DNA from: Gammaproteobacteria bacterium | Lineage (GTDB): Bacteria; Pseudomonadota; Gammaproteobacteria; Steroidobacterales; GCA-2729495 | DNA: 64,000 nt | Assembly (NCBI GenBank): GCA_014337915.1 | Contig: QUBU01000005.1 | Coordinates: 62,001-126,000, forward strand | Direction of reading: 5' to 3' | Shown: piece after piece, positions 56,149 to 64,000 of the stretch | Position numbering within the stretch: position 1 is the first letter of the stretch | How the letters are laid out: every line of letters starts with the position of its first letter | Notes under the pieces: generated by a model | The model's input: only the letters and a program-made list of their open reading frames with translations | What the model was told of the DNA's origin: nothing | Database searches by the model: none | Translations under genes and position numbers: made by a program

Positions 56149-57945
56149 GTGGCCAGCCTGACGGACGTCACCGTTCCGGATATCGGCGACTTCAAGGATG
56201 TCGCGGTTATCGAGGTGCACGTGCGCCCGGGTGACCAGCTGGTTGCCGAACAACCGCTGATTACCCTGGAGAGCGACAAGGCGGCCATGGAGGTGCCGGC
56301 CACCGGGCCGGGTCGGGTGGTCGAGGTGCTGGTCAAGGCCGGTGACCGTGTTTCCAAAGGGACGCGCATCCTGCGCATCGAGGTCGATGCACCAGCGGCA
56401 GCTGCTTCGGCAACTTTATTGGCACCAGCTCCCGCCACGGCATCGACGGCGAAGCCGCCGCCGGCCGCAGCATCGGCGCGGCCGTCAGCACCGCCCGCGA
56501 TTGCCCCCGTGCCAGGAGCCGCGAGCTACACGGGACCGGTCGATCTCCAGGCCGACCTGGTGGTGCTTGGTGCCGGCCCCGGCGGTTACACGGCGGCATT
56601 CCGCGCCGCGGACCTCGGCCTCTCGGTCACGCTGGTCGAGCGCTGGCCGTCGCTGGGCGGGGTGTGCCTGAACGTCGGCTGCATCCCGTCGAAGGCACTG
56701 CTGCACGCCGCGCGCGTCATCGAGGAGGCGGCGGAGATGGCCAGCCTCGGCGTGGACTTCGGCACGCCGAAGATCGATGCGGCCAAGCTGCGCGAGTGGA
56801 AGAACAAAGTCGTGGGCCGGCTCACTGGCGGCCTCGCGCAGCTGGCGAAGCAGCGCAAGGTTCAGGTCATCCGTGGCAGCGGCCGGTTCCTTTCGGATCG
56901 CCATCTCGAGGTCACGGGCGGGCAGGGCCGGCAGGTCCTGGCATTCCGCCAGTGCATCATTGCCGCGGGCTCGGAGCCGGTGCGGCTGCCGGGCCTGCCC
57001 GATGACCCGCGCATCATCGATTCCACGGCCGCGCTGGAGCTGGATCTGCCGCAGTCGCTGCTGGTCGTCGGCGGCGGCATCATCGGCCTGGAGATGGCCA
57101 CGGTCTACGATGCCCTGGGCGTGAAGGTCAGCGTGGTGGAGCTCCTCGACCAGCTGATGCCGGGCGTGGACGCGGACCTGCTGCGGCCGCTGGAGCGGCG
57201 CCTGCGCAAGCGCTATGCAGCGGTGATGACCGGCACGCGGGTGCTGTCCATGAAGCCGGTGGCGCAGGGCATCGAGGTGGAGTTCGAGCAGGCGGGCGCC
57301 CGGAAGTCCCAGGTCTACGGCAAGGTGCTGGTGGCCGTGGGCCGCAGCCCGAACGGGCGCGCGATCGCCGCGGATCAGGCGGGCGTCGCCGTCAACGAGC
57401 GCGGCTTCATTCCCGTCGACCGGCAGATGCGCACCAATGTCGCGCACATCTTCGCCATCGGAGACATCGTCGGCCAGCCGATGCTGGCCCACAAGGCGAG
57501 CCACGAGGGCAAGGTGGCGGCCGAGGTCGCTGCCGGCCACAAGCGGGCCTTCGATGCCCGCGTCATTCCTTCGGTGGCCTACACCGATCCGGAGGTGGCC
57601 TGGGTGGGCCTGACCGAGAGCCAGGCGAAGGCGCAGGGCATTGCCGTGGAGAAGGGCAGCTTCCCCTGGGCGGCCAGCGGTCGCGCACTGTCGCTGAACC
57701 GCGACGAGGGCCTGACGAAGCTGTTGTTCGACCCGGTCACGCGGCGCGTGCTCGGTGCCGGCATCGTCGGCCCCAATGCGGGCGACCTCATCGCGGAAGC
57801 CGCGCTCGCCATCGAGATGGGTTGCGATGCGGAGGACATCGGCCTCACGGTGCATCCGCATCCGACGCTGTCGGAAACCGTCGCCTTTGCCGCCGAAGCC
57901 TTCGACGGCACGCTGACGGACCTCTACCTGCCGAAGAAGGGCTGA
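56149..57945 (+). CDS. lpdA: Dihydrolipoamide dehydrogenase (E3) with an N-terminal lipoyl domain
   Basis: Reoxidises dihydrolipoamide with FAD and NAD. This 598-residue form carries a lipoyl domain (about 1-80, LESDKAAMEVP) and an Ala/Pro linker before the FAD domain: VLGAGPGGYTAAFRAADLG near residue 145, the redox disulfide GGVCLNVGCIPSK, and ending with HPHPTLSETV. E3 with a fused lipoyl domain is known in Neisseria and some other bacteria. Here it makes up for the single lipoyl domain of E2. The GTG at 56149 gives MASLTDVTVPDIGDFKD, parallel to aceF. Confidence 0.95.
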   Translation: MASLTDVTVPDIGDFKDVAVIEVHVRPGDQLVAEQPLITLESDKAAMEVPATGPGRVVEVLVKAGDRVSKGTRILRIEVDAPAAAASATLLAPAPATASTAKPPPAAASARPSAPPAIAPVPGAASYTGPVDLQADLVVLGAGPGGYTAAFRAADLGLSVTLVERWPSLGGVCLNVGCIPSKALLHAARVIEEAAEMASLGVDFGTPKIDAAKLREWKNKVVGRLTGGLAQLAKQRKVQVIRGSGRFLSDRHLEVTGGQGRQVLAFRQCIIAAGSEPVRLPGLPDDPRIIDSTAALELDLPQSLLVVGGGIIGLEMATVYDALGVKVSVVELLDQLMPGVDADLLRPLERRLRKRYAAVMTGTRVLSMKPVAQGIEVEFEQAGARKSQVYGKVLVAVGRSPNGRAIAADQAGVAVNERGFIPVDRQMRTNVAHIFAIGDIVGQPMLAHKASHEGKVAAEVAAGHKRAFDARVIPSVAYTDPEVAWVGLTESQAKAQGIAVEKGSFPWAASGRALSLNRDEGLTKLLFDPVTRRVLGAGIVGPNAGDLIAEAALAIEMGCDAEDIGLTVHPHPTLSETVAFAAEAFDGTLTDLYLPKKG

Positions 57946-57957
57946 GCCGGCGCGTGC

Positions 57958-58506
57958 TCAGCGCGCGTAGGTGGCCACCAGTTCGGCATCCGCCAGCGCG
58001 TTCGCCCGCACGTTGAAACTGACGAAGGCCGCCGTGGCATTGGGCGGCAGGTCGAGCCTGTCGACCTTCAGCGCATAGAGCCGGAAGTGGTAGTGGTGCG
58101 GCTTCGAGCCCGGGGGCGGGCAGGGACCGCCGTAGCCCGCTGCACCGAAGTCGGTGTTGCCCTGCACGGCACCGGCGGGCATCAGCCCGGCGGCGGGGTC
58201 ACCGGACCCGGCAGGCAGCGTGCTGGTGCCGGCGGGGATGTTCCAGACCACCCAGTGCCACCAGCCGCTCCCGGTGGGCGCGTCCGGATCATGCACCAGC
58301 AGGGCGAAGCTTTTCGTGCCGGCCGGCGCACCCTGCCAGCTCAGCGCCGGTGAGACGTTGTCGCCGCTGCAGCCGAATCCCCTGTAGACCTGTTTCAGTG
58401 CCATCGGCTGGCCGGCCGCGAGGTCCGGGCTGCTGAGGCGGAAGGCAGGCTCGGCGGCCTGGCTGCTGCCCATGACGAGCAGGGCGATGGCAAGAGCGAA
58501 GCGCAT
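57958..58506 (-). CDS. Exported YbhB/YbcL-type phosphatidylethanolamine-binding (PEBP) protein
   Basis: A 182-residue Raf-kinase-inhibitor-like protein with a signal peptide (MRFALAIALLVMGSSQA), so periplasmic. It has FGCSGDNVSPALSWQGAP, LLVHDPDAPTGSGWWHWVVW and YGGPCPPPGSKPHHYHFRLY, the conserved anion-binding pocket of PEBP. Biological role of bacterial members is unclear. Convergent with lpdA, 12 bases apart. Confidence 0.9.
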   Translation of the reverse strand: MRFALAIALLVMGSSQAAEPAFRLSSPDLAAGQPMALKQVYRGFGCSGDNVSPALSWQGAPAGTKSFALLVHDPDAPTGSGWWHWVVWNIPAGTSTLPAGSGDPAAGLMPAGAVQGNTDFGAAGYGGPCPPPGSKPHHYHFRLYALKVDRLDLPPNATAAFVSFNVRANALADAELVATYAR

Positions 58507-58551
58507 GGCTGGATCTCCGGCTGGGCGCGGCCAAGGCCGCTGGCGCCTGAC

Positions 58552-58592
58552 TGTATAGCAGACCCGGCGATCGGGTTGAACCCCGTCGCCGG
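58552..58592 (-). promoter_or_regulatory. Stem-loop and promoter between the EamA and PEBP genes
   Basis: On the minus strand TTCAAC (58580-58575), 17 bases, TATACA (58557-58552) is a candidate PEBP promoter. The same stretch holds a hairpin at 58564-58592 (7-bp outer stem, 5-bp inner stem) directly after the EamA gene; without a T run it is only a possible terminator. Confidence 0.35.
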
Positions 58593-58599
58593 AGGGTGC

Positions 58600-59502
58600 T
58601 CAGTGCATGCTCGCCGGTGACTCGATGCTGGCCGCCAGCTCGCGATGCAGGCGCTGTTCACGCCAGATGAGGTAGAGCCCGGCTGCCACCACCAGGCCGC
58701 CGCCGGCGAGCGCACGCAGGCCGGGCAACACGCTCCAGACCGCCCAGTCGATAGCCACGCCCCAGAGCAGCGCCGTGTATTCGAAGGGCGCGATGACCGA
58801 GGCCGGCGCATGCCGGAAGGCTTCGGTAACGAAGTGCTGGCCGATGATGCCCAGCAGGCCGAGGCCGAGTATCCAGCCCCAGTCCGCGCTGCGCACTGGT
58901 ACCCAGTCGCGCCAGGCGATCAGCCCCGAGAACAGCGTCAGCAGCACCAGGAACCAGAACACCATGCTTACCGTGGTGTCGGTGCGTGTCAGCACGCGTA
59001 CCGAAATCGCGCTCAGGGCGTAGGCCACCGCGGAGAGCAGCGCCCCGGCCATGCCCAGGGCGCCCATGGCGTGCCCGGAGGGCCGCAGCATGGTCAGCAC
59101 GCCGGCCAGGCCGGCGAAGATGGCAAGCCAGCGGCGCCAGTCCACCCGTTCGCCGAGCAACGGCACCGCGAAGGCGGTGACCATCAGTGGTGCGACGAAA
59201 AAGATCGAGTAGGCGTCAGCCAGCGACAGCACCTTCACCGCGTAGATGAACCCGGCCACCATCACCAGGCCCAGCACGCCGCGCAGCAGGTGCAGGCCGA
59301 TGCGCACCGGACGCAGCTCGCGCCAGCGGCCGAGCAGGGCGACGCCGGCCAGCAGGAAGGGCAGCGATGCGGCACCGCGCAGTGTGCCGACCTGCATCGG
59401 CGGGTAGCTGGCTGCCAGCAGCTTGAGCAGGGCATCCATGCCGGCGAAGGCCGCCACTGCCACCAGCATCGCGGCGATGCCGCGCAGGTTCTGCGAGATC
59501 AT
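58600..59502 (-). CDS. EamA/DMT-family transporter
   Basis: A 300-residue inner-membrane carrier with ten hydrophobic segments in two EamA repeats (about 8-140 and 150-285). The first repeat opens AMLVAVAAFAGMDALLKLLA, and RPVRIGLHLLRGVLG plus FVAPLMVTAFAVPLLGERV are typical. SVIAPFEYTALLWGVAIDW is the matching part of repeat two. Substrate cannot be told; the group includes metabolite exporters and nucleotide-sugar-like carriers. The PEBP gene follows on the same strand after 93 bases. Confidence 0.88.
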   Translation of the reverse strand: MISQNLRGIAAMLVAVAAFAGMDALLKLLAASYPPMQVGTLRGAASLPFLLAGVALLGRWRELRPVRIGLHLLRGVLGLVMVAGFIYAVKVLSLADAYSIFFVAPLMVTAFAVPLLGERVDWRRWLAIFAGLAGVLTMLRPSGHAMGALGMAGALLSAVAYALSAISVRVLTRTDTTVSMVFWFLVLLTLFSGLIAWRDWVPVRSADWGWILGLGLLGIIGQHFVTEAFRHAPASVIAPFEYTALLWGVAIDWAVWSVLPGLRALAGGGLVVAAGLYLIWREQRLHRELAASIESPASMH

Positions 59503-59529
59503 CGATGCCGTGCTGCACCAGGCCGGGCA

Positions 59530-59889
59530 TCAGCCCGCCTGGTCACCGTCGAGCAGCTGGGCCATGCCGGCGATGAAGCCGGCGGCGTCGGTGGCGGTCA
59601 CCGCGCAGTTGCGCAGGTCCTCCCAGCCGCCGGCCCGCAGCGCCTGCTGCAGCACCAGCCTGCGATCACGGCCGTTCCAGACGATGCGCTGGCGCTGCTC
59701 CCCGGCGCTGAAATGCAGCAACCAGCTGCCCTGGCCGCCGAGGGCCGCCACGAAATCCCCGGGAGCGAGCCCGCGCGCCTGGCAGGCGCTGCGGATGGCG
59801 GGTTCCAGCGCGGCAGCAGGCGGGGGTGCATCCGCTGCCTGCTGGGTGCCGGGCTTGCCGCCCAGCCAGAATACGGATTCTTCCTTCAC
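59530..59889 (-). CDS. Hypothetical protein
   Basis: A 119-residue protein I do not recognise. It has no signal peptide or membrane span. QRQRIVWNGRDRRLVLQQAL and GWEDLRNCAVTATDAAGFIA suggest a small alpha/beta fold. It lies between nth and the EamA transporter on the same strand, 27 bases before the latter. Codon use and the coding-type frame resemble its neighbours, so I think it is real. Confidence 0.58.
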   Translation of the reverse strand: MKEESVFWLGGKPGTQQAADAPPPAAALEPAIRSACQARGLAPGDFVAALGGQGSWLLHFSAGEQRQRIVWNGRDRRLVLQQALRAGGWEDLRNCAVTATDAAGFIAGMAQLLDGDQAG

Positions 59890-59964
59890 GGTGCCTCCAC
59901 CCGGAAAAGGCGCATCTTACACGCCCGCCGCCTGCGCTCCGGGCAATGCGCAGCGCGCAGCGCC

Positions 59965-60606
59965 TCAGCTGCCGGCTGGCGTCTTGCTGCGGTACTCGCA
60001 GAGATCCGCCAGCAGGCAATCCGGGCAGCGTGGCCGGCGGGCCTGGCAGGTGTAGCGACCATGGAGGATCAGCCAGTGGTGGGCATCACGGCGGAACTCC
60101 TCCGGCACCACGCGCAGCAGCTTCTGCTCCACGGCCAGCGGTGTGCGTCCCGGCGCGAGGCCGGTGCGGTTGCAGACCCGGAAGATGTGGGTGTCCACCG
60201 CAATCGTCGGCTCGCCCCAGGCGGTGTTGAGCACCACGTTGGCGGACTTGCGCCCGACACCCGGCAGCGCCTCGAGAGCTTCCCGGTCCTGCGGCACCGC
60301 GCCGCCATGCCGGTCGACGAGGATCGCGCAGGTCCTGATGATATTGGCGGCCTTGGTGTTGAACAGCCCGATGGTGCGGATGTAGGGCTTCAGCCCGGCC
60401 TCGCCCAGCGCCAGCATCCGCTGCGGCGTTGGCGCCGCCGCGAACAGCGCCCCGGTGGCCTTGTTGACGCTGACATCGGTCGCCTGCGCGGAGAGCATCA
60501 CCGCGATCAGCAACTGGAAAGGACTGCCGTAATGCAGTTCAGTGGTGGGCTGCGGGTTGGCCGCGCGCAGGCGCCGGAAGATCTCGGCGCGTCGGGCGGC
60601 GTTCAT
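59965..60606 (-). CDS. nth: Endonuclease III
   Basis: A DNA glycosylase/AP lyase for oxidised pyrimidines. The 213 residues carry the helix-hairpin-helix LPGVGRKSANVVLNTAWG with the catalytic Lys, the Asp in IAVDTHIFRVCNRTGL, and the four-Cys [4Fe-4S] loop CQARRPRCPDCLLADLC. The ATG at 60606 overlaps the stop of the RnfE-like gene (ATGA), as in the rnf-nth order of enterobacteria. Confidence 0.96.
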   Translation of the reverse strand: MNAARRAEIFRRLRAANPQPTTELHYGSPFQLLIAVMLSAQATDVSVNKATGALFAAAPTPQRMLALGEAGLKPYIRTIGLFNTKAANIIRTCAILVDRHGGAVPQDREALEALPGVGRKSANVVLNTAWGEPTIAVDTHIFRVCNRTGLAPGRTPLAVEQKLLRVVPEEFRRDAHHWLILHGRYTCQARRPRCPDCLLADLCEYRSKTPAGS

Positions 60607-61112
60607 GCACGGTGCAGGCGCAGGGACTGCAATGCCACGCTGCCGCCGGCAAGTAGGAAAAACGCCATAGCCGGCAGCAACCCAGCCGGGCCGAGCCATT
60701 CACGCAGGGCACCGACCAGCGCCAGCGCAGCGGCGCCGACGAGTGCGTTGCGCCAGGCTGGCCCGGCCTGGCTGCCATGGGCTTCGCCCGCGGCCGTGCC
60801 GGCCACCTGGCCATGCAGGGCAGCGAGCGCGAACAGGCCGCCGCTGGCCAGCGCGAGTTCCAGGGCCAGCGCTTCGCAGGCCAGGTGCAGGATGACTGCG
60901 ATGCCGCCGCCGATGAGCAGCAGGCCGGTGATGCCGGCGCCGCCGCTGGCGGTACCGCGCACCGGTACCCGATGGATGCCGAGCAGCACGACGCAGCTGA
61001 CGGTGCCGAGCAGCAGCCCGTGGGCCAGCGTATCGGCACCGGCCAGCAACGGGCAGATGCCGAGCCAGAGGAGGGCATCGCGGGCGGCACGAGGCGGCGT
61101 CACGGTGGTCAT
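60603..61112 (-). CDS. rnfE: Short, divergent RnfE-like subunit of the Rnf complex
   Basis: A 169-residue membrane protein in the rnfE slot, against about 200-230 in other RnfE proteins. WLGICPLLAGADTLAHGLLLG keeps the first Cys motif (GxCPLLA). The C-terminal part holds ALREWLGPAGLLP, the G-x-LRE motif of the family. The second Cys motif NCxxxGR, expected in the middle, appears to be absent: the aligned stretch reads GGLFALAALHGQVAG. RnfA and RnfE cysteines hold an intramembrane iron-sulfur cluster, so electron transfer may be altered. I call it RnfE on position and the first motif. Confidence 0.72.
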   Translation of the reverse strand: MTTVTPPRAARDALLWLGICPLLAGADTLAHGLLLGTVSCVVLLGIHRVPVRGTASGGAGITGLLLIGGGIAVILHLACEALALELALASGGLFALAALHGQVAGTAAGEAHGSQAGPAWRNALVGAAALALVGALREWLGPAGLLPAMAFFLLAGGSVALQSLRLHRA

Positions 61113-61188
61113 GCGCGGTTGCGTCCTGTGGTCGCGGCTGCTGCTCCGGGCCGCGGCATTCTAGCCTGCCTGCACTGCATGCCGCGCG

Positions 61189-61821
61189 TCACTCCGGTGG
61201 CCGCCCGAAGAGCGCTGACTGGTGCGTGGCGAAATACTCCGCCGCGTGGCGTACGGCATCCACCACCGCGCGGCTGGTGACCGTGGCGCCGGTGATGGCA
61301 TCGAATTCGCCGCCGTCGCGGCGCAGGGCCCAGCGCGCTGCGGCCGGGTCGCCGAGCGAGCGCCCGGTGAAGCTGTCGATCCAGCTCGACTTCGCGGCAT
61401 CGATGCGGTCGCCGAGCCCGGGTGTCTCCTGGTGCTCCACTGCCCTGACGCCGAGCACCTGGCCATCGACGCGCATCGAGACCAGCAGCCGGATGGGGCC
61501 GACGTAGCCCTGGCGGGCCACCACGGTCAGGATGGCGGCAACCGGCTGGCCTGCCATGCGGGCGCGGTAGACCGGTAGTGGCTCGGCGCTGCCGAGCAGG
61601 GCCGCATCGGTCACGTCGATGCGATCCCCGGCCGGCTGGTTGTCGTAGCTGCCGGCAGGAAGCAGCGTCGCCAGCACGTCGAGCTCACGCGCTGCCGTGT
61701 TGCGCTCGATGCGTGTCCGGGTCGCGACCACGGCCAGCGCCACGGCCGCAGCGACGCCGGCCGCCACCACGGCCAGCCAGGCCAGGGTGCTTCGCCACTG
61801 CGTTGCCGCTGCGTCGTTCAT
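61189..61821 (-). CDS. rnfG: Electron transport complex subunit RnfG
   Basis: The flavoprotein subunit with covalently bound FMN, anchored in the inner membrane by one helix (about 12-32) and facing the periplasm. The flavinylation motif is AITGATVTSRAVV, with the modified Thr near residue 182. VEHQETPGLGDRIDAAKSSW is a signature of RnfG/NqrC. The 210-residue length is usual. It lies 7 bases after rnfD and 76 before the RnfE-like gene. Confidence 0.93.
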   Translation of the reverse strand: MNDAAATQWRSTLAWLAVVAAGVAAAVALAVVATRTRIERNTAARELDVLATLLPAGSYDNQPAGDRIDVTDAALLGSAEPLPVYRARMAGQPVAAILTVVARQGYVGPIRLLVSMRVDGQVLGVRAVEHQETPGLGDRIDAAKSSWIDSFTGRSLGDPAAARWALRRDGGEFDAITGATVTSRAVVDAVRHAAEYFATHQSALFGRPPE

Positions 61822-61828
61822 GCCGGGG

Positions 61829-62860
61829 TCAGCGTCCGTAGATGTGTGGCCGCGTGTAGCGGTCGATCACCGGCACTGCGGCATTCATGAGCAGCACGGC
61901 GAAGGCGACGCCATCCGGGAAGCTGCCCCAGGCGCGGATGACGAAGGTCAGCAGCCCGCAGCCCAGGCCGTAGATGACCTGGCCGCGGCTGGTGACCGGC
62001 GAGGACACCGGGTCGGTGGCGATGAAGAACGCCGCCAGTAGCGTGCCACCGGTCCAGAGCTGGAACAGCGGCGAGGGATGCGTCTCCGGGTCAGCGAGCC
62101 AGAACAGCAGCGCCGGCAGCAGGATGCCCGCCAACGTGGCTGCCGGAATCTGCCAGCGGATGATGCCCCGGTACAGCAGCCAGCCACCACCGAGGGTCAC
62201 GAAGTTGCCGACCCACTCCCAGCCGGCACCGCCGAAGTCGCCGAACACCGGGTTGCTGCGGATCTCGCTCATGGTGTGCATCTGGGCGAGCCCGGTCTTC
62301 GCCAGCTCGAGCGGCGTAGCGCGGGTGACGGCATCCAGCACCAGGCCGTCGAGGAGCCGGCCGCTGAAAACATAAAAGAGTGTCTGCCCGATCGACAGCG
62401 TCCGGTAGTCGAGGTCGCCAATCCGCGGTGGCGGCCAGGCCGTCAGCTCGGCCGGGAAGCACAACAGCAGCAGCGCGAAGCCGGCCATCGCGGGATTGAA
62501 GATGTTGAGGCCGAGTCCGCCGTAAAGGTGCTTGGCGACGCCGACTGCAAAGACGGCGCCCGTCACCGTCACCCACCAGGGCGTGAGTGGCGGCAGGCAG
62601 AATGCCAGCAGCACGGCTGTCACCACGGCGCTGCCGTCGCTCAGGAACAGCCGTTGCGGCTGTCCGCGCCAGCGCAGGGCGAGCGCTTCCGTCGCCAGCG
62701 CAGCGAGCGTGGCCACCAGTGCGTTGACCAGCAGGCCGGGCCCGTAGAAGAACACATGGGCCGCGGCAGCGGGCAACAGCGCGTAGAGGACCTGGCGCAT
62801 CATCGCCGGTACGCTGCCCGCGCCATGCCAGTGCGGTGCCGGCGCCGCGGGCTGCGTCAT
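61829..62860 (-). CDS. rnfD: Electron transport complex subunit RnfD
   Basis: A membrane subunit of the ion-pumping NADH/ferredoxin oxidoreductase, 343 residues with about nine helices. GLGLNIFNPAMAGFALLLL and TLLAAFFIATDPVSSPVT are core motifs. The candidate FMN-attachment Thr is in AVTRATPLELAKT near residue 189, a variant of the usual SGAT box. The ATG at 62860 overlaps the rnfC stop (ATGA). Confidence 0.94.
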   Translation of the reverse strand: MTQPAAPAPHWHGAGSVPAMMRQVLYALLPAAAAHVFFYGPGLLVNALVATLAALATEALALRWRGQPQRLFLSDGSAVVTAVLLAFCLPPLTPWWVTVTGAVFAVGVAKHLYGGLGLNIFNPAMAGFALLLLCFPAELTAWPPPRIGDLDYRTLSIGQTLFYVFSGRLLDGLVLDAVTRATPLELAKTGLAQMHTMSEIRSNPVFGDFGGAGWEWVGNFVTLGGGWLLYRGIIRWQIPAATLAGILLPALLFWLADPETHPSPLFQLWTGGTLLAAFFIATDPVSSPVTSRGQVIYGLGCGLLTFVIRAWGSFPDGVAFAVLLMNAAVPVIDRYTRPHIYGR

Positions 62861-64000
62861 CGGCCGGTCCCGCTGGTGGCTGCGGCCCTGGCTGCGGCAA
62901 AGCGCGGGGTCAGTGCGATGGCGCTGGGACAGACGTAGTCGCAGCTGCCGCACTCGATGCAGTCGGCGAGGCCGAGTTCGGCCAGCGCCGCGGCATCGCC
63001 CCGCACCAGGGCACCGAGCAGTTCGTTGGGCAGCAGTCTTGCCGGGCATACCTGCACGCACTCGCCGCAGCGGATACAGGGCAGTTCCGGTTGTGGTGGC
63101 GCCAGCTCGCCAGCCGCAGCCGCTACCAGGCAGTTGGTTGCGCGCGTGACCGGCAGGCTGGCGTCGGCCAGCGCGATGCCCATCATCGGCCCGCCCATGA
63201 GCAGGCGCTGTGCAGTCACGCTGTAGCCACCGGCCGCTGCGACCAGGTCCGCCAGCGGCGTGCCGATGCGCGCTTCGAAGTTGCCTGGTGCGCTGATGGC
63301 TCCGCCGGTGACGGTGACGATGCGCGAGATCAGTGGCCGGCCAGTGTCGAACAGGTCGGCGACTGCCGCGGCCGTACCTGCGTTCTGGCAGACGTAGCCG
63401 ATGTCACGCGGCAGGCCGCCCGAGGGCACCTGCTCGCCGGTGAGCAGTTCGATCAGCTGGCGCTCGCCGCCCGCCGGGTACTTCGCGGTGACGACGGCGA
63501 TGCCGATGTGGTCGTCGGCCTCCGCCTGCAGGCGATCAGCCAGGGCCACGCGCGCCTCCGGCATGTCAGCTTCCACGGCGATCACCGCGCGCTGCGTACC
63601 GAGCGCGCGCATCATGATGCGCGTACCGCGGATGACGCTGGCCGCGCGTTCCCGCAGCAGCATCTCGTCGCAGCTGATCCAGGGTTCGCACTCCGCTCCA
63701 TTGATGACCAGTGCGCGGATGGCGCGACCGGGCTGCAGTTTGACGGCGGTGGGGAACAGCGCGCCTCCCAGGCCGACGATGCCACCGGCGGCGATGTGCG
63801 CGGCGATTTCCTCGGGTGCCAGCCGGGCGGGATCTGCCGCTGCCAGGTCCGGCCAGAAGTGCTCCGGGTCGGTACGCCGCAGCACCACGCAGGGCATTGC
63901 CGCCTGGCCTGGCACCGGCCGGGGTTCGACCGCAACCACCGTGCCGGTGATCGATGCGTGCACCGCCGCGGCTGCGTCGCTTCCCACCGGCTGCCCGGTC
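62857..64000 (-). CDS. rnfC: Electron transport complex subunit RnfC (N-terminus beyond the right edge)
   Basis: The NADH-binding, iron-sulfur subunit of the Rnf complex. The frame is open through base 64000, so the true start is outside; about 380 residues are seen. They show HASITGTVVAVEPRP, GLGGALFPTAVKLQPGR, NGAECEPWISCDE, the NADH domain and two [4Fe-4S] sites CIRCGECVQVCP and CIECGSCDYVCP. The GTG at 63987 is internal (upstream frame reads TGQPVGSD, part of the same domain). rnfA and rnfB should lie beyond the edge. Confidence 0.95.
   Translation of the reverse strand, partial: TGQPVGSDAAAAVHASITGTVVAVEPRPVPGQAAMPCVVLRRTDPEHFWPDLAAADPARLAPEEIAAHIAAGGIVGLGGALFPTAVKLQPGRAIRALVINGAECEPWISCDEMLLRERAASVIRGTRIMMRALGTQRAVIAVEADMPEARVALADRLQAEADDHIGIAVVTAKYPAGGERQLIELLTGEQVPSGGLPRDIGYVCQNAGTAAAVADLFDTGRPLISRIVTVTGGAISAPGNFEARIGTPLADLVAAAGGYSVTAQRLLMGGPMMGIALADASLPVTRATNCLVAAAAGELAPPQPELPCIRCGECVQVCPARLLPNELLGALVRGDAAALAELGLADCIECGSCDYVCPSAIALTPRFAAARAAATSGTGR

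Noticed and set aside
58564..58592. Strong rho-independent terminator after the EamA gene
   Set aside because: The stem is good but there is no T run; listed only as a possible structure.

Overview
The window reads as the chromosome of a very GC-rich gammaproteobacterium. This rests on the gene orders ispB / rplU-rpmA-obgE, rpsT / murJ-ribF-ileS-lspA and rnfCDGE-nth, a homodimeric-type pyruvate dehydrogenase E1 of exactly E. coli length, a TTG-started rpsT and a fimbrial minor-pilin operon next to lspA. I cannot name the genus. Apart from one short stretch near 41.5-43.7 kb, codon use and GC look uniform, and there is no insertion sequence, prophage, CRISPR array or rRNA operon.

Layout. 1-7.2 kb: 5' end of a uvrA-family gene, pyrB, an orphan ParA-type ATPase, the tRNA-modifying DTW protein, tRNA-Pro, ispB, and the rplU-rpmA-obgE operon. 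7.2-13.5 kb: rpsT facing away from murJ-ribF-ileS-lspA. 13.5-20.7 kb, minus strand: a tightly overlapping type IV pilus minor-pilin operon (two FimT/FimU-type pseudopilins, pilV, pilW, pilX, a small secreted protein, pilY1, pilE). 20.8-23.4 kb: an Irr-like Fur-family regulator, tRNA-Thr, ubiX, a YhbP-like flavoprotein and an SDR. 23.5-30.3 kb: a plus-strand metabolic cluster (non-canonical UbiD-type decarboxylase, ketopantoate-reductase-like enzyme, LeuC/LeuD-like dehydratase pair, dimethylmalate/oxaloacetate-lyase-like enzyme) followed by two unknown genes.

30.4-40.8 kb is the most interesting part. It is a single-direction, tightly spaced operon that should make a phosphonate and put it on a cell-surface molecule. 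The genes are a PhnY-like Fe(II)/2-oxoglutarate hydroxylase, PEP mutase fused to a nucleotidyltransferase, phosphonopyruvate decarboxylase, 2-aminoethylphosphonate aminotransferase, a second PntC/LicC-like nucleotidyltransferase, a 94-residue YLDPSTGS membrane protein, a CDP-glycerol glycerophosphotransferase-like transferase, a PbgA/YejM-like membrane sulfatase-fold protein that keeps a sulfatase-type Asp-His, and a second-copy-type YidC insertase. Read in order, these go from PEP to aminoethylphosphonate (possibly hydroxylated), to a CMP-activated form, to transfer onto a glycan or lipid at the inner membrane.

40.8-64 kb: a GloC-type hydrolase; a lower-GC NERD-nuclease/superfamily I helicase that looks acquired; a GAF-PAS-PAS-GGDEF-EAL protein; then cyclophilin, YajQ, a NUDIX protein, nadC, a small membrane protein, RNase T and an M17 aminopeptidase on the minus strand; the pyruvate dehydrogenase operon aceE-aceF-lpd (E3 carrying its own lipoyl domain) on the plus strand; a PEBP protein and an EamA transporter; and finally nth preceded by a short divergent rnfE, rnfG, rnfD and the truncated rnfC at the window edge.
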